From assembly GCF_001908205.1 (NCBI RefSeq), contig NZ_LGHL01000026.1, forward strand, positions 1-64,000: a stretch of DNA of 64,000 bases, written 5' to 3'. Both the position numbers and the translations under genes were made by a program. Positions 9,125 through 20,090 of this stretch are shown here, in pieces. Each line of letters begins with the position of its first letter. The first letter of the stretch is position 1. Source of the stretch: Bradyrhizobium sp. NAS80.1 (GTDB lineage: Bacteria; Pseudomonadota; Alphaproteobacteria; Rhizobiales; Xanthobacteraceae). Under the pieces are notes generated by a model. That model was given only the letters and a program-made list of their open reading frames with translations, ran no database searches and was not told the DNA's origin.

Positions 9125-10101
9125 TCAGGCCAGCGGATGGTGGCAAGCCGCGAACTGGCCGGGTGCGACCTCGCGCAACTCCGGTATCTCCGCGCTGCAT
9201 CGCTGGTCCGCCCGTGGGCAGCGGGTGCGGAAACGGCAACCTGACGGCGGCGCAATCGGCGATGGCGGCTCGCCGGTCGCCACACTCTCGGCAGGACGCA
9301 TATCCGGATCGGGCACCGGGATCGCCTGCAACAGCAGCGCGGTATAGGGATGCGCGGGTTTCGCGAACAATTGCTCCGATGGCCCGACCTCGCAGAGCCG
9401 GCCGAGATACATCACTGCGACGCGGTCGCTGACCGCCTTCACCACCGCAAGATCATGCGCGATGAACAGCAGCGTCAAGCCGAAACGCGCCTTCATCTCC
9501 TCCAGCAGGTTGAGGATTTGCGCGCGGATGGAGACGTCGAGCGCCGAGACCGGCTCGTCGCAGACGATGAATTCGGGATTGAGGACGAGCGACCGCGCGA
9601 TGCAGATGCGCTGGCACTGGCCGCCGGAGAACTCATGCGGCAGGCGGCCCGACACGAGTTCTGGATCGAGCCCGACCGCGCCGAGCACCTCGTGAACGCG
9701 CCGCTTGCGCTCGGCGGCATCCTTGACGCCGGCAATGATGAGCGGCTCGGCAACGATGTCGCCGATGCGCCGGCGCGGATTGAGGGAGGCAATCGGGTCC
9801 TGGAAGATCAGCTGCACGCGGCGGCGCATCTTGCGCAGCGCCTCGCCTTCCATCGCGGTGAGATCCTCGCCGTCGAACAGCACGCGGCCGGACTTGGCGC
9901 GGCGCAATTGCAGCACCGCGCGCCCCAGCGTCGACTTGCCGCAGCCGGATTCGCCGACCAGCCCCAGCGTCTCGCCGCGCGCGACCTCGAGGCTGACGCC
10001 GGAGACGGCGTGAACCGTCTTGTTGCCGAGACCATATTCGACGACGAGATTGTCGACGTTCAGGAGCGGCGTGCCGGATGCGGTGCGGGCGGCGATCTGC
10101 A

Positions 10102-10105
<4 letters not shown>
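9125..10105 (-). CDS. Dpp/Opp-type ABC importer, ATP-binding subunit (DppF-like)
   Basis: 326 residues. Walker A GESGCGKST at residues 51-59, signature FSGGQCQR near 165, Walker B with FIVCDEPVSALD, and the C-terminal oligopeptide/dipeptide transporter extension with cysteines (FRTRCPRADQRC). This last part is typical of the Dpp/Opp subfamily, where such cysteines can hold an iron-sulphur cluster. Its start overlaps the stop of the preceding ATPase gene by four bases (ATGA), so translation is coupled. It powers uptake together with the second ATPase. Confidence 0.9.
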
Positions 10106-11090
<985 letters not shown>

Positions 11091-11094
<4 letters not shown>

Positions 11095-11963
11095 AGTGCC
11101 CCCTGACGCGGGTCGGTGAGCGCCCGCATGGTGTCGCCGACCAGGTTGAAGGCCAGCACGGTCAGGAACAGCGCGGCCGCCGGCAGGAAGGCCAGGCGCG
11201 GCGCGACGTCCAGGCTGTCGCGCCCCTCGCCGATCATGCTGCCCCAGCTCGCCATCGGCGGCGGCACGCCGAGACCGAGGAAGGACAGCGCGCCCTCGAC
11301 CACGATGGTGACGGCAACACCGAGCAGGAAGAAGGCCAGCAGCGGCAGGACCACATTCGGCAGCAGCTCGCGCAGCAGGATGCGCGCATGGCTGGCTCCG
11401 AGCGCTTCGGCTGCGATCACAAACTCGCGCCGGGCCAGCGTCAACGTCGCCGCACGCGCCACGCGCATGAAGGCGGGAATGCCGAGCACGCCGAGGATCA
11501 AGGTGAGATTGGGAATGGACTGGCCGAGATAGGCGGTCACGGCGAGCGCGAAGATCAGCGGCGGAAAGGCCAGCAGCACATCCATGCTGCCGACCACCAG
11601 CGTCTCGAACCGGCCGCGGAAATAGCCGGCGAGCAGACCAAGCGCGCCGCCGATGCCGAGACCGATCATCGGTGCGATCAGCCCCACCGTCAGCGAAACG
11701 CGCGCGCCGAAAATCAGGCGGGCGAGCTCGTCGCGGCCGAGCCCGTCGGTTCCGAGCCAGTGCTCCCCAGAGAACGCAGCGCGGCGCTCCAGCATGTCCA
11801 TGTCGGTCGGGTTCTGCAGCGGCAGCACCGGCGCGAGGATCGCGAGCGCAAGGACGACCGCGAGCCAGGCGCTCGCGCACCAGAACAACAGGCCCAGCTT
11901 GCGCTTGCGGCGGACCGGCGCAGACGCCGCCTCGTCCTGAACTGAGAGCTCAAGCGTGGCCAT
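11091..11963 (-). CDS. Dpp/Opp-type ABC importer, permease (DppC-like)
   Basis: 290 residues. A cytoplasmic N-terminal tail leads to a first membrane segment at about 28-50, then a periplasmic stretch with HWLGTDGLGRDELARLIFGARVSL (split here: HWLGTDGLGRD then LARLIFGARVS), characteristic of DppC/OppC N-terminal domains. Five further segments follow, with the EAA loop EALGASHARILLRELLPNV. The start overlaps the end of the other permease gene by 14 bases. Pairs with the DppB-like subunit to form the membrane channel. Confidence 0.9.
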
Positions 11964-12900
11964 GGCGGATCCTGGGGTCGAGCACGGCGTAGAGCATGTC
12001 GACGATGAAATTCACGATGACGAAGCCGCAGGCGACCAGCAACACCACGCCCTGGAGGATGACGAGGTCGCGGGTGTAGATCGCTCCCACCAGCAGCCGG
12101 CCGATGCCGGGTAGCGCGAAGATCGATTCCACGATCAGCGTGCCGCCGAGCAGGCGGCCGATATTGATGCCTGTTACCGTCACCAGGGTCAGCGACGAGG
12201 GTTTGAGCGCATGCACGAACAGGATGCGCGAAGGCTTGAGGCCCTTGGCCTTGGCGAGCGCGATATAGTCCTCCTGCAAAGTCGCGATCATGTCGGAGCG
12301 CAGCACCCGCATGATCCCAGGCCATTCCGCCAGCGCCAGCGTCAGCGCCGGCAGCACGAAGAAGCGCAAGTTGCCGAGCGGCTCTTCGGTGAACGGCACA
12401 TAGCCGGTCGCGGGCAGCCAGTGCAGCTCGACCGCGAACAGGTAGATCAGGAGGATCGCGGTCAGGAAGGACGGCATCGACAGCATGCCGAAAGCGCTGC
12501 CGGTCATGAAGCGGTCGAAGGCGCCACCGGCGCGCGCGGCGCAGGCGATCGCCAGCGGCACGCCGATCAGGAGCCCGATGAACTCGGCGAGCAGCATCAG
12601 TTCGATCGAGACCGGAATGCGCTCGGCGACCGCCTGCAGCACCGTCTGCCCGGTGCGGAACGAGCGGCCGAGATCACCCTGCAGGACGTGGCCGAGCCAG
12701 CTCAGGTAGCGCCACCACAGTGGCTGGTCGAGCCCCATGTCACGACGCAGCGCCGCGAGATTCTCGGGCGTCGCCTGATCGCCGAGGATGACATAGGCGA
12801 GATCGCCCGGCAGCAGCGAAGCGATCAGGAAGGTCAGCAGCGAGACAGCGAGCAGGACCGGAACAACGTACAGGAAGCGGCGCGCAACGAAGGCGACCAT
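11950..12900 (-). CDS. Dpp/Opp-type ABC importer, permease (DppB-like)
   Basis: 316 residues with six membrane segments. It begins with the family-typical RRFLYVVPVLLAVSLLTFLI and MGLDQPLWWRYLSWLG, and carries the EAA-like loop YIALAKAKGLKPSRILFVHAL. It lies eight bases after the substrate-binding protein gene and overlaps the next permease gene, so the whole importer is one operon. Confidence 0.9.
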   Translation of the reverse strand: MVAFVARRFLYVVPVLLAVSLLTFLIASLLPGDLAYVILGDQATPENLAALRRDMGLDQPLWWRYLSWLGHVLQGDLGRSFRTGQTVLQAVAERIPVSIELMLLAEFIGLLIGVPLAIACAARAGGAFDRFMTGSAFGMLSMPSFLTAILLIYLFAVELHWLPATGYVPFTEEPLGNLRFFVLPALTLALAEWPGIMRVLRSDMIATLQEDYIALAKAKGLKPSRILFVHALKPSSLTLVTVTGINIGRLLGGTLIVESIFALPGIGRLLVGAIYTRDLVILQGVVLLVACGFVIVNFIVDMLYAVLDPRIRHGHA

Positions 12901-12907
12901 GCGCAGG

Positions 12908-14452
12908 TTATTCCTTCCAGACGCGGGACACGTCGATCATCCCGCTATACATCTTGGGCAGCCCTTTGATGTTCGCGCTCGATACCGCGAAATACGTGTT
13001 CTGGAAGGTCCAGAACCAGATCGCTTCCTTGTTGATCACGCGCGTGGCCGCACAATAATCCTCAATGCGCTTGTCGACCTCGGCGGTCACACGCGCGTGC
13101 TCGAGGAGCTTGTCCAGCTCCGGGTTCGAGTAATTTGCCAGCGCGACCGGGCTGCCGGTGTGGAAGTTGGCGAACATCTGCGGATCGGGATCGGCGAGGT
13201 CGACGATGCGCCATGGGATAAGCTGGAATTGCCGCATGAAGGCACGCGGCGGAATGGTCGCCTGATCGACCTGATCGAGCTCCATGCTGGCACCGACATT
13301 CTTCCAGAATTGCTGCAACACCTGGCCAATGATACGGCCGCGCGGCGTGGCCGTGACCACCATCTTGAACTCGACCGGCTTGCCATAGTCCTTGATCAGG
13401 GCCTTGGCCTTTGCAACGTCGAGCGGCAACGCGCCGTCATCCTTGCACTTGACCCACGAGCCGTCGCCGTACGGGTTTGTCGCAGGCTTGGCGAGCCCGT
13501 TGGTGATCGCCTGTGACATCTTCTTGCGGTCGATCGCCATCACCAGCGCCTGCCGCACCCGGACGTCGTCGAACGGCGGCGTCTTCGTATTGAAGGCGTA
13601 GACCTGAGCGCCCGAGCCCGTGTAGCTGTGCACGGTCAGCTTCGGATCCTTCTGAGCCTTCTGAATGTTGTCGGGATCGTATTCGTCGTCCCAGATGAGA
13701 TCGGCTTCGCCCGACTGCAGGCTTGCGAAGCGCGACTGCGCGTCGGGCAGCGGCTTCAGGATGATGCGATCGAGATAGATCTTGTCCTTGTCCCAATAAT
13801 CAGGGTTCTTCTCCAGGATCATGCGATCGCCGGCGGTCCATGACTTGAGAATATAGGGCCCGGTGCCGACGGGGTTCCGGTTGTAGTCGTCGCCTTTGGT
13901 CTTCCAGGCGGTCGGCGAATGCACTGCGGCGTTCTGGTTGGGATAGGACACCAGCGTCGGATAATTCACAGAGGGATCGTTGAGATTGTAGACGACCGTC
14001 AGCTCGTCGGGCGCCTGAACGTTATTGACGGCAGCGATGTAGAATGCGCACCGGCACTTGTTGCCGGGATCCTTCTGCCGGTCGAAATTGGCCTTGTACG
14101 CCTCGGCGTTGAACGGCGTCCCATCGTGGAACTTGACGCCGGGGCGCAGTTTGAACGTCCAGGTCTTGAAGTCGTCCGAATGCGTCCAGGACATTGCAAG
14201 CTTGGGCTGCGCCACACCCTTGTCGTCGAGATAGGTCAGCGTGTCGAAGATGGCGGCTGCCGGGGTGAGCGCGGCCGCGTCGTAGACGCCGACCTTGAGC
14301 GGATCGAAGCCGGGAACGTCGATCTCCAGCCCCACGGTGATGCTGCCGCCCTGCTTTTGCGCGTGCGCTGTTTGCGCGAGCGGACCGAGAGCAAATGCCG
14401 TGACAAGGAAAATAGGCGCAAGTCTGCGCGCTGCTGCTGCCGCGTTCGTCAT
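12908..14452 (-). CDS. Dpp/Opp-type ABC importer, substrate-binding protein (SBP family 5)
   Basis: 514 residues from the ATG at 14452, which follows CGGGAGGAACC. Signal peptide at about 1-32, ending TAHAQ. The family-5 hallmark near the N-terminus (LRPGVKFHDGTPFNAE) is clear, as are GTGPYILKSW and VRQALVMAIDRKKM. The periplasmic protein would capture a peptide or other small organic compound and hand it to the permeases. The specificity cannot be read from the sequence. The flanking CoA-transferase and dehydrogenases suggest the ligand is catabolised through a CoA thioester, but this is inference. Confidence 0.9.
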   Translation of the reverse strand: MTNAAAAARRLAPIFLVTAFALGPLAQTAHAQKQGGSITVGLEIDVPGFDPLKVGVYDAAALTPAAAIFDTLTYLDDKGVAQPKLAMSWTHSDDFKTWTFKLRPGVKFHDGTPFNAEAYKANFDRQKDPGNKCRCAFYIAAVNNVQAPDELTVVYNLNDPSVNYPTLVSYPNQNAAVHSPTAWKTKGDDYNRNPVGTGPYILKSWTAGDRMILEKNPDYWDKDKIYLDRIILKPLPDAQSRFASLQSGEADLIWDDEYDPDNIQKAQKDPKLTVHSYTGSGAQVYAFNTKTPPFDDVRVRQALVMAIDRKKMSQAITNGLAKPATNPYGDGSWVKCKDDGALPLDVAKAKALIKDYGKPVEFKMVVTATPRGRIIGQVLQQFWKNVGASMELDQVDQATIPPRAFMRQFQLIPWRIVDLADPDPQMFANFHTGSPVALANYSNPELDKLLEHARVTAEVDKRIEDYCAATRVINKEAIWFWTFQNTYFAVSSANIKGLPKMYSGMIDVSRVWKE

Positions 14453-14584
14453 GGTTCCTCCCGGGATCCCTCGTCCGATGTTTCGGATCGTTGAATGACT
14501 CGGAGCGAGATTGGCGACAAATGATCGCCACGGCAAGAGGAACACACGGGAGATCAAATGCCGCATGTGCGCGGCATAGCGCGC

Positions 14585-15781
14585 TCAGTTCGTCGCGGCC
14601 GTTTTGCCTGACGGAATGGACGCATCACTCGCAAGGCCGATCTCGTCGCGCAGCGTATCCGTGTGCTCGCCGAGCACGGCCATGGTCTTGCCGGGGGTGG
14701 TGTCGGCGGCCGACATCCGGAACGGCAGGTTGAGGACCTGGAAGGAACCGCCTTCGTCCTCCACAGACGAGAGCGCCTGGCGATGCGCGAGCTGCGGATC
14801 GGCGAGCGCCTCGGACACGGTTCGATAGGCCGAGGCCGGCACACCGGCGGCGCCGAGCGCGACGAGACATGCATCGGTCGTGAGCTGCCGTGACCAGGCT
14901 TCGACGCCATCCATCATCTCCGCCCAGTTGTCGCGTCGCACACCGTAGGCGGAGAAGCGCGCATCGGCGATCCATTCGGGGCGACCGATCACGCCCATCA
15001 ATCCCTGAAACGTCTTCTCGCTGGCGACCGTGATCATGACGTAGCCGTTGGCCGTCTCGGTCGGGCCGAACATCGGGCGCGGCGGCGGCTTCACGGCGAA
15101 TTGCGAGCTCTGCAACTCGATCACCGTCAAAGTCAGCATCGATTCCAGCATCGAGACGTCAATATGCTGGCCCAGCCCGGTCACGGTGCGCTGATAGAGC
15201 GCGGACGCGATCGCGCCGAAGCCGTAGGTGCCGGTGACGACGTCGGCATGGTAGATGCCGCAATAATCCGGGCGGTTGCGGCCGGGCTGGTAGGCGAGAT
15301 GGGCCATGTCGTAGCCGGAGGCCGCGTGGATCACCGGTGCATAGGCCGGCAGCTCGGCCGAGGGACCACTCTGGCCGTAGCCCGAGATCGAGCAATAGAT
15401 CAGCTTCGGGTTGACCGGACGCAGGCTGTCGTAGTCGAGCCGCAGGCGGTGCATCACGCCGGGGCGGAAGTTCTCGACCAGGATGTCGGCGGTCGCGGCC
15501 AGCCGGCGGACCGCCTCCTTGCCGTCCTCGGACTTCAGGTCGAGCACGACGCTCTTCTTGCCGACATTGAGTTGTCCGAACACGGTGCTGCATCCCTTGC
15601 GCAGTGGCGGCCGGGTCCGCATCGTCTCGCCACCGTCGGTCTCGATCTTGATGACCTCGGCGCCCATGTCGGCGAGCATCCGCGCACAGTGGGGACCGGC
15701 AATAGTGGTCGAGAAATCCAGCACCCGCAGGCCAGCGAAGGCCTTTGTCGTCGTCCCCTCATGCTTGTCTGCTAGCTGCAT
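14585..15781 (-). CDS. CaiB/BaiF-type CoA-transferase (family III)
   Basis: 398 residues. Begins with the typical LRVLDFSTTIAGPHCARMLADMGAEVIKIE (shown here in parts: LRVLDFSTTIAGPHCARML, then GAEVIKIE), and has a candidate catalytic Asp in IYHADVVTGTYG and the C-terminal AVLGEHTDTLRDEIGL. These enzymes move CoA between carboxylic acids by way of an Asp-bound acyl intermediate. I chose the ATG at 15781, with AAGGA upstream; the frame is open further up but without family similarity. The gene precedes the ABC importer genes on the same strand with a 132-base gap, so it may be the first gene of the operon. Confidence 0.87.
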   Translation of the reverse strand: MQLADKHEGTTTKAFAGLRVLDFSTTIAGPHCARMLADMGAEVIKIETDGGETMRTRPPLRKGCSTVFGQLNVGKKSVVLDLKSEDGKEAVRRLAATADILVENFRPGVMHRLRLDYDSLRPVNPKLIYCSISGYGQSGPSAELPAYAPVIHAASGYDMAHLAYQPGRNRPDYCGIYHADVVTGTYGFGAIASALYQRTVTGLGQHIDVSMLESMLTLTVIELQSSQFAVKPPPRPMFGPTETANGYVMITVASEKTFQGLMGVIGRPEWIADARFSAYGVRRDNWAEMMDGVEAWSRQLTTDACLVALGAAGVPASAYRTVSEALADPQLAHRQALSSVEDEGGSFQVLNLPFRMSAADTTPGKTMAVLGEHTDTLRDEIGLASDASIPSGKTAATN

Positions 15782-15983
15782 GCTTGCTGCGTCCTTGCCT
15801 GTCCTCGGATCCCTTAGGGACGTCGATGTTCCCTCTTGTTGGTGCGTCGACCCTAGATGGCGGCGGCTGACTAGGAAAGTCTTTACCGAACGGACACGAC
15901 TCGCGGAGGGGCTTGAGAATTCCAAGGGCAACTGGACCCGTTCTTGCATAGCAGCAAGCGGGATCGGAAGAGGGCAACCGTTC

Positions 15984-17399
15984 TTGAGGGTCTTGTTCGT
16001 CACAACCGAGATGGACGATTTCGTCCGCGTTGGCGGGCTCGGCGCCGTTTCCGCTGCGCTTCCCAGAGCCCTTCGCCCTCTCGCCGATATCCGGATCATG
16101 CTGCCCGGCTATCGCGACATCATCGAACAACTCATGCATGTTCAGATCGTTGGCCGTTGCCCGGCGTTGGCGGAGATGCCGGCCTGCTCGCTCGGGCGGG
16201 CCGCGACCAAGGACGGCCTGCCGGTCTATGTGTTGTTGTGCTCACAGCTCTACGACCGGCCCGGCAATCCCTATGGCGACGAGTCCGGACGCGACTGGCC
16301 CGATAACGACATCCGTTTCGCGCGCTTTGCCTCGGCAGCCGCTGAGCTTGCCGCGGGCAAGCTGGACAAGAATTGGGCAGCGGACCTGGTCCATGCCAAT
16401 GACTGGCAGGCCTCGCTCGTGCCGGCTTACCTCGCCTGGCGCGGCGCCAGGCTGCCGTCGATCCTGACAATCCACAACCTCGCCTATCAGGGCCTCTTCC
16501 CAAAGGACTCGTTGCGGCGGATCGGCGTACCGGAGAGCTCCTTCCATATCGACGGCGTCGAGTTCTACGACCAGCTCTCCTTCCTCAAGGCCGGGCTGGT
16601 CTACGCCTCGCACCTCACCACCGTCAGCGGCACCTATGCGCGGGAGATCACCACAGCCGAATTCGGCTGCGGCCTGGAAGGTCTGTTGCGCCTGCGCTCC
16701 GACGCGTCCGAGCTCACCGGCATCCTCAACGGCATCGATGAGAGCTGGGATCCGCGCTCCTGCGCGAAGCTTGCCCAGCAATTCGGCGCCGGTGACTGGG
16801 TCGGCAAGAAGGCCAATGCGGATTACGTGCGCAAGCAGTTCGGACTTGCGGTGTCGCGCGGCCCGATGTTCGGCATCGTCGCCCGCCTCGTGCACCAGAA
16901 GGGCATCGACCTCGTGCTGTCGGCGGCCGACGAGATCATCGAGTCCGGCGGACAGATCGTGGTCACCGGCTCCGGCGAGCCCGCGCTCGAGCAGGCACTG
17001 ATCGATGCGCATCGCCGCCGCCCCGACGCCATCGGGGTCGCGATCGGCTTCAATGACGCCCAGGCGAGGCGCATCTTCGCCGGCAGCGACTTCACCCTGA
17101 TGCCGTCGCGCTTCGAGCCGTGCGGCCTCAGCCAGATGTACGCCCAGCGCTTCGGCTCGCTGCCGATCGGCCACCAGACCGGCGGGCTCGCCGAGACCAT
17201 CACCGACGGCGAAACCGGTTTCCTGTTCTCAAAACCCTCGCACGAATCCTTCCTCGGCGGCGTCCGGCGGGCGTTCTCGACCTTCATGGCGCAGGACCAG
17301 CTCGACTCCATGCGCCGCAGCGCCATGGGACGATCGTTCTCCTGGAGCATCTCGGCCGGCAGCTATAGCGCGCTGTACCGCAAGCTCGCGGCGGTGTGA
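15984..17399 (+). CDS. glgA: Glycogen synthase (GT5), TTG start
   Basis: 471 residues, the normal length for bacterial glycogen synthase (about 475-480). It uses ADP-glucose to extend alpha-1,4-glucan in the cytoplasm. Starting at TTG 15984 gives LRVLFVTTEMDDFVRVGGLGAV; the next in-frame ATG would cut off the first beta-strand, and GAAGAGGG lies upstream. The C-terminal nucleotide-sugar site is clear: MPSRFEPCGLSQMYAQRFGS and HQTGGLAET. The usual Lys of the KxGG ADP-glucose motif is Arg here (RVGG). It is divergent from the CoA-transferase gene, and no other glg gene is adjacent, though a debranching-type enzyme lies 18 kb away. Confidence 0.88.
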   Translation: MRVLFVTTEMDDFVRVGGLGAVSAALPRALRPLADIRIMLPGYRDIIEQLMHVQIVGRCPALAEMPACSLGRAATKDGLPVYVLLCSQLYDRPGNPYGDESGRDWPDNDIRFARFASAAAELAAGKLDKNWAADLVHANDWQASLVPAYLAWRGARLPSILTIHNLAYQGLFPKDSLRRIGVPESSFHIDGVEFYDQLSFLKAGLVYASHLTTVSGTYAREITTAEFGCGLEGLLRLRSDASELTGILNGIDESWDPRSCAKLAQQFGAGDWVGKKANADYVRKQFGLAVSRGPMFGIVARLVHQKGIDLVLSAADEIIESGGQIVVTGSGEPALEQALIDAHRRRPDAIGVAIGFNDAQARRIFAGSDFTLMPSRFEPCGLSQMYAQRFGSLPIGHQTGGLAETITDGETGFLFSKPSHESFLGGVRRAFSTFMAQDQLDSMRRSAMGRSFSWSISAGSYSALYRKLAAV

Positions 17400-17451
17400 G
17401 GGGACGAGACGTTTTCCGTCATTCGATTGAGCAGCGAGCACTTGCCTCTCG

Positions 17452-17583
17452 CCGTCACCCTGAGGTGCCGGAGCGAAGCGGAGGCCTCGAAGGGCGACGG
17501 CCCGGCTGCAACCCGGCCGCTCATCCTTCGAGGCTCGCCGCGCAGTGCAAAGGCACTGCGCAACTCGCACCTCAGGATGACGG
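17452..17583. repeat. Long palindromic intergenic repeat
   Basis: Outer arms CCGTCACCCTGAGGTGC and GCACCTCAGGATGACGG pair with one mismatch over 17 bases. Inner arms (AGGCCTCGAAGG / CCTTCGAGGCT) and a hairpin around GCAGTGC-AAAG-GCACTGC add further pairing. It lies between glgA (plus) and the DUF2236 gene (minus), which converge here, and may act as a bidirectional termination or REP element. Confidence 0.8.
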
Positions 17584-17614
17584 GGCTAAAACTTCGCTGC
17601 GCCGACTGAGGACC

Positions 17615-18565
17615 TCACTCCCTCCCCCGTACGTCCATCTGCGGCCGCCCGATCCAGGCCCTGTTGAGGCAGCGGGTCATCCAATCGGGTTGCAGCTCGC
17701 CCCGCAGCCGCGCCTGCGCTTCCTGGTAGGGACCGACATAGCGCAGCCTGTGCGGCAATTTTGGATAGACGCGCCTTATCCATTTCAGCGCGGTGTCGGC
17801 AGACTTGGTGTCGCGCTCGTCGAGCTCAAAACCGAAGCCCGCGCGCAAGCGCTCCGGCAGCAGGCTGGCGGTAAGCGCGCGGTACCATCGGGGTGGCCGC
17901 AACCACGGACGCGCGCCATCAAAAATCTGCGCAGCGACCTCGCGTGCCGCCGCGCTGACAGTCAACGTGTCCGACTGCTCCATCGCCGTGGTGTAGGCCG
18001 CAAAGCCGGCCCAGTTCGCCGGCAGGTCGTCCGCCGTCAATCCAAACAAGGCGCCGAACGCCCGGCTCTCGGTCCAATAGCGCTCGCGCTCCTCCGCCGA
18101 GAGCGGCGCCAGGACCAGATCGTGCGCCATGAGCGCGGTATCGGCCAGCGTCGCGTGAACCCAGCGCAGCGCCGCGATGTCGTTGGCACAATAGGGCGAG
18201 CCTGCCGCGAAGGGTCCGACGGTCTTGGGCATCTGACCTGATATCATGCTATGGCGCCTGTGCAGCTGCCGGGACGACAGCAGCGCCCGGTCGAGCGAGC
18301 CGAACACCATGGCAAAGACGATGTCGAAGGTGCGATGGAAGCGGCCGATCGGATCGGCAAGGGTCCGCGAATGCTCGGCGATGGCGGCAGCGACCCAGGG
18401 ATGCGCCAGTTGAAGCAACAACGCGCGGCCGGCGCCGAGAAAGATGACAGCCTCCCGGTCGATCCGCCAGGTTATCGAGGACGGACCGTATACGCCGGCA
18501 ACCGGTCCCGCTGCGTTTGCCCGGACCCTGTCGAGGATAGTTTCAAGATCGCTCTCGGACACCAC
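17615..18565 (-). CDS. DUF2236 / MpaB-like putative haem oxygenase protein
   Basis: About 316 residues from GTG 18565, which has AAAGG eight bases upstream; a TTG at 18616 without such a site is the alternative. Family features: WRIDREAVIFLGAGRALLLQ and AHPWVAAAIAEHS near the N-terminus, RFHRTFDIVFAMVFG, and a central WVHATLADTALM with a conserved His. The DUF2236 family includes rubber-cleaving Lcp and fungal MpaB proteins that bind haem through such histidines. The substrate here is unknown. It is co-directional with, and 80 bases downstream of, the patatin-like gene. Confidence 0.8.
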   Translation of the reverse strand: MVSESDLETILDRVRANAAGPVAGVYGPSSITWRIDREAVIFLGAGRALLLQLAHPWVAAAIAEHSRTLADPIGRFHRTFDIVFAMVFGSLDRALLSSRQLHRRHSMISGQMPKTVGPFAAGSPYCANDIAALRWVHATLADTALMAHDLVLAPLSAEERERYWTESRAFGALFGLTADDLPANWAGFAAYTTAMEQSDTLTVSAAAREVAAQIFDGARPWLRPPRWYRALTASLLPERLRAGFGFELDERDTKSADTALKWIRRVYPKLPHRLRYVGPYQEAQARLRGELQPDWMTRCLNRAWIGRPQMDVRGRE

Positions 18566-18645
18566 TTGCAGGGCCTTTCGACTGCAGACACCTAGGATCC
18601 GCAAGGCCTGTGGCAATTCGATGAAATGAACGACGGCTTGTGGCG

Positions 18646-19788
18646 CTATTCCGCGGCCATCGGCATCTCGTCCATATGCTCGTGCAGCACCACGCCCGAC
18701 AGCGGATCGAATTCACCGATCCACGGCGCGCGCGCCAGCACCGACCGGGTATGCGCGTAGCCGGCGTCCCAGCGCCGCATGATGCCCGACGGGCTGAAGT
18801 CGATGTCTTTGGTATAGGTCTCGCGATCGAGCCGCGGTGCCAGCAACCGCACCACGTGCATGCGCGTCGAACAGCCATAGCTGATCAAGTCCCTCACCGC
18901 GGGATCATCGCGCTCGCTCTCGGGCAACCGTGCCGCAAGCTCGTTGATGACGTGGCGCAGCCGATGGGCCTGCTGCTGGCGCTCGATCTGGCTCGCGATC
19001 CGGCTGGAATACTGCACATCCTTGTGCCGGGTCAGGACCTCCCCCATCGTCGTCGGCTCCGCGCCGACGGGATTCCACAGATGCACGGAGAAGATCAGCG
19101 AATCCTTGCGCGGATTGTCGTCGAACACGGCTTCCGTCGGCGAGTTCGACAGGATGCCGCCGTCCCAATAGAGCTCCCCATCGATACGCACCGCCGGGAA
19201 GGCCGGCGGCAGCGCGCCCGAGGCCATGACGTGCTTCACCGTCAGCTCACCGTCGCGGCTGTCGAAATAGCGCATCTGGCTGGAGCCCACATGTGCCGCA
19301 CCGACCGTGAGACGCGGCGAGCAGCGATTGGCAAGGCCGAAATCGACGAGCTCGCGCAGCGTGTTCTCCAGCGGCGCAGTCGAATAGTAGCCGGCCCGAT
19401 CGGCGCCGAGCAGATAGGAATCGCCGGCATGCGCCAGCAGATTGGGCCGGAAGAAGCCGGCGATGCCGTTAGTGACGATCGACCAATAGGCCAGCTTGTC
19501 GTCGAAGCCAGGAACACCGGTGCGCAGAGGCCAGGCCGGATTTTGTTCCATCCGCTTCCAGAACTCCTTCAGGCGCGCGAGCCGATTCTCCGCCGCGTTG
19601 CCGGCGATCAGACTCGCATTGATGGCCCCGATCGAGGTCCCGATGACCCAGTCCGGCTCGATGCCCGCCTCGTGCAGGGCCTGGTAGACGCCCGCCTGAT
19701 AGGAGCCGAGCGCACCGCCGCCTTGCAGCACCAGCACGATTTGTCCAGGCAGGTCCTTGGATCTGCACTCCCCGGCATTTCCCTGCAT
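18646..19788 (-). CDS. Patatin-like phospholipase
   Basis: 380 residues. The glycine-rich oxyanion loop is GGGALGSYQAGV, the nucleophile elbow is GTSIGAIN (GxSxG), and the catalytic dyad Asp is in YWDGGILSNSP. All key residues of an active Ser-Asp acyl hydrolase are therefore present. The C-terminal part (about 270-380) has a PHA-depolymerase/DUF3734-like look, with RDLISYGCSTRMHVVRLL. Members act on phospholipids or other acyl esters. It lies 134 bases downstream of fixS on the same strand, so read-through from the fix operon is possible. Confidence 0.87.
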   Translation of the reverse strand: MQGNAGECRSKDLPGQIVLVLQGGGALGSYQAGVYQALHEAGIEPDWVIGTSIGAINASLIAGNAAENRLARLKEFWKRMEQNPAWPLRTGVPGFDDKLAYWSIVTNGIAGFFRPNLLAHAGDSYLLGADRAGYYSTAPLENTLRELVDFGLANRCSPRLTVGAAHVGSSQMRYFDSRDGELTVKHVMASGALPPAFPAVRIDGELYWDGGILSNSPTEAVFDDNPRKDSLIFSVHLWNPVGAEPTTMGEVLTRHKDVQYSSRIASQIERQQQAHRLRHVINELAARLPESERDDPAVRDLISYGCSTRMHVVRLLAPRLDRETYTKDIDFSPSGIMRRWDAGYAHTRSVLARAPWIGEFDPLSGVVLHEHMDEMPMAAE

Positions 19789-19922
19789 GCTCGTCGCACT
19801 CCTGCTCCAGAGAGCTTGCCTGTCTCTTCTTCGCAAAATCCTCCAACATTGTTACGCCCGGCGACCGTCAGCCGTCCAGCAACCGTCGTCCGGAAGGGGG
19901 TGACCGCGGAGCCGGCGGAGCG

Positions 19923-20090
19923 TTAACGCTTGGCCGGAGCTTCCTGGGGCGGGTCATCATCGGCGATGGCACGCCAGGCCGCGCCTTCGAGGTCGTCGTA
20001 CTGGCCGCTTCGGAGCGACCAGAGGAAGGCCACTAGGCCGGCTAAACCGAGCATCAGTGCCAGCGGAACCAGGATGACCAGGATCTCCAT
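19923..20090 (-). CDS. fixS: Cbb3 oxidase maturation protein FixS/CcoS
   Basis: 55 residues. A single membrane helix at about 2-26 (ILVILVPLALMLGLAGLVAF) is followed by the family-typical FLWSLRSGQYDDLEGAAWR. FixS/CcoS is needed for incorporation of haem and copper into the cbb3 oxidase. Its ATG shares one base with the fixI stop codon (TGATG), so the two are translationally coupled, and it closes the fixGHIS operon. Confidence 0.93.
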   Translation of the reverse strand: MEILVILVPLALMLGLAGLVAFLWSLRSGQYDDLEGAAWRAIADDDPPQEAPAKR

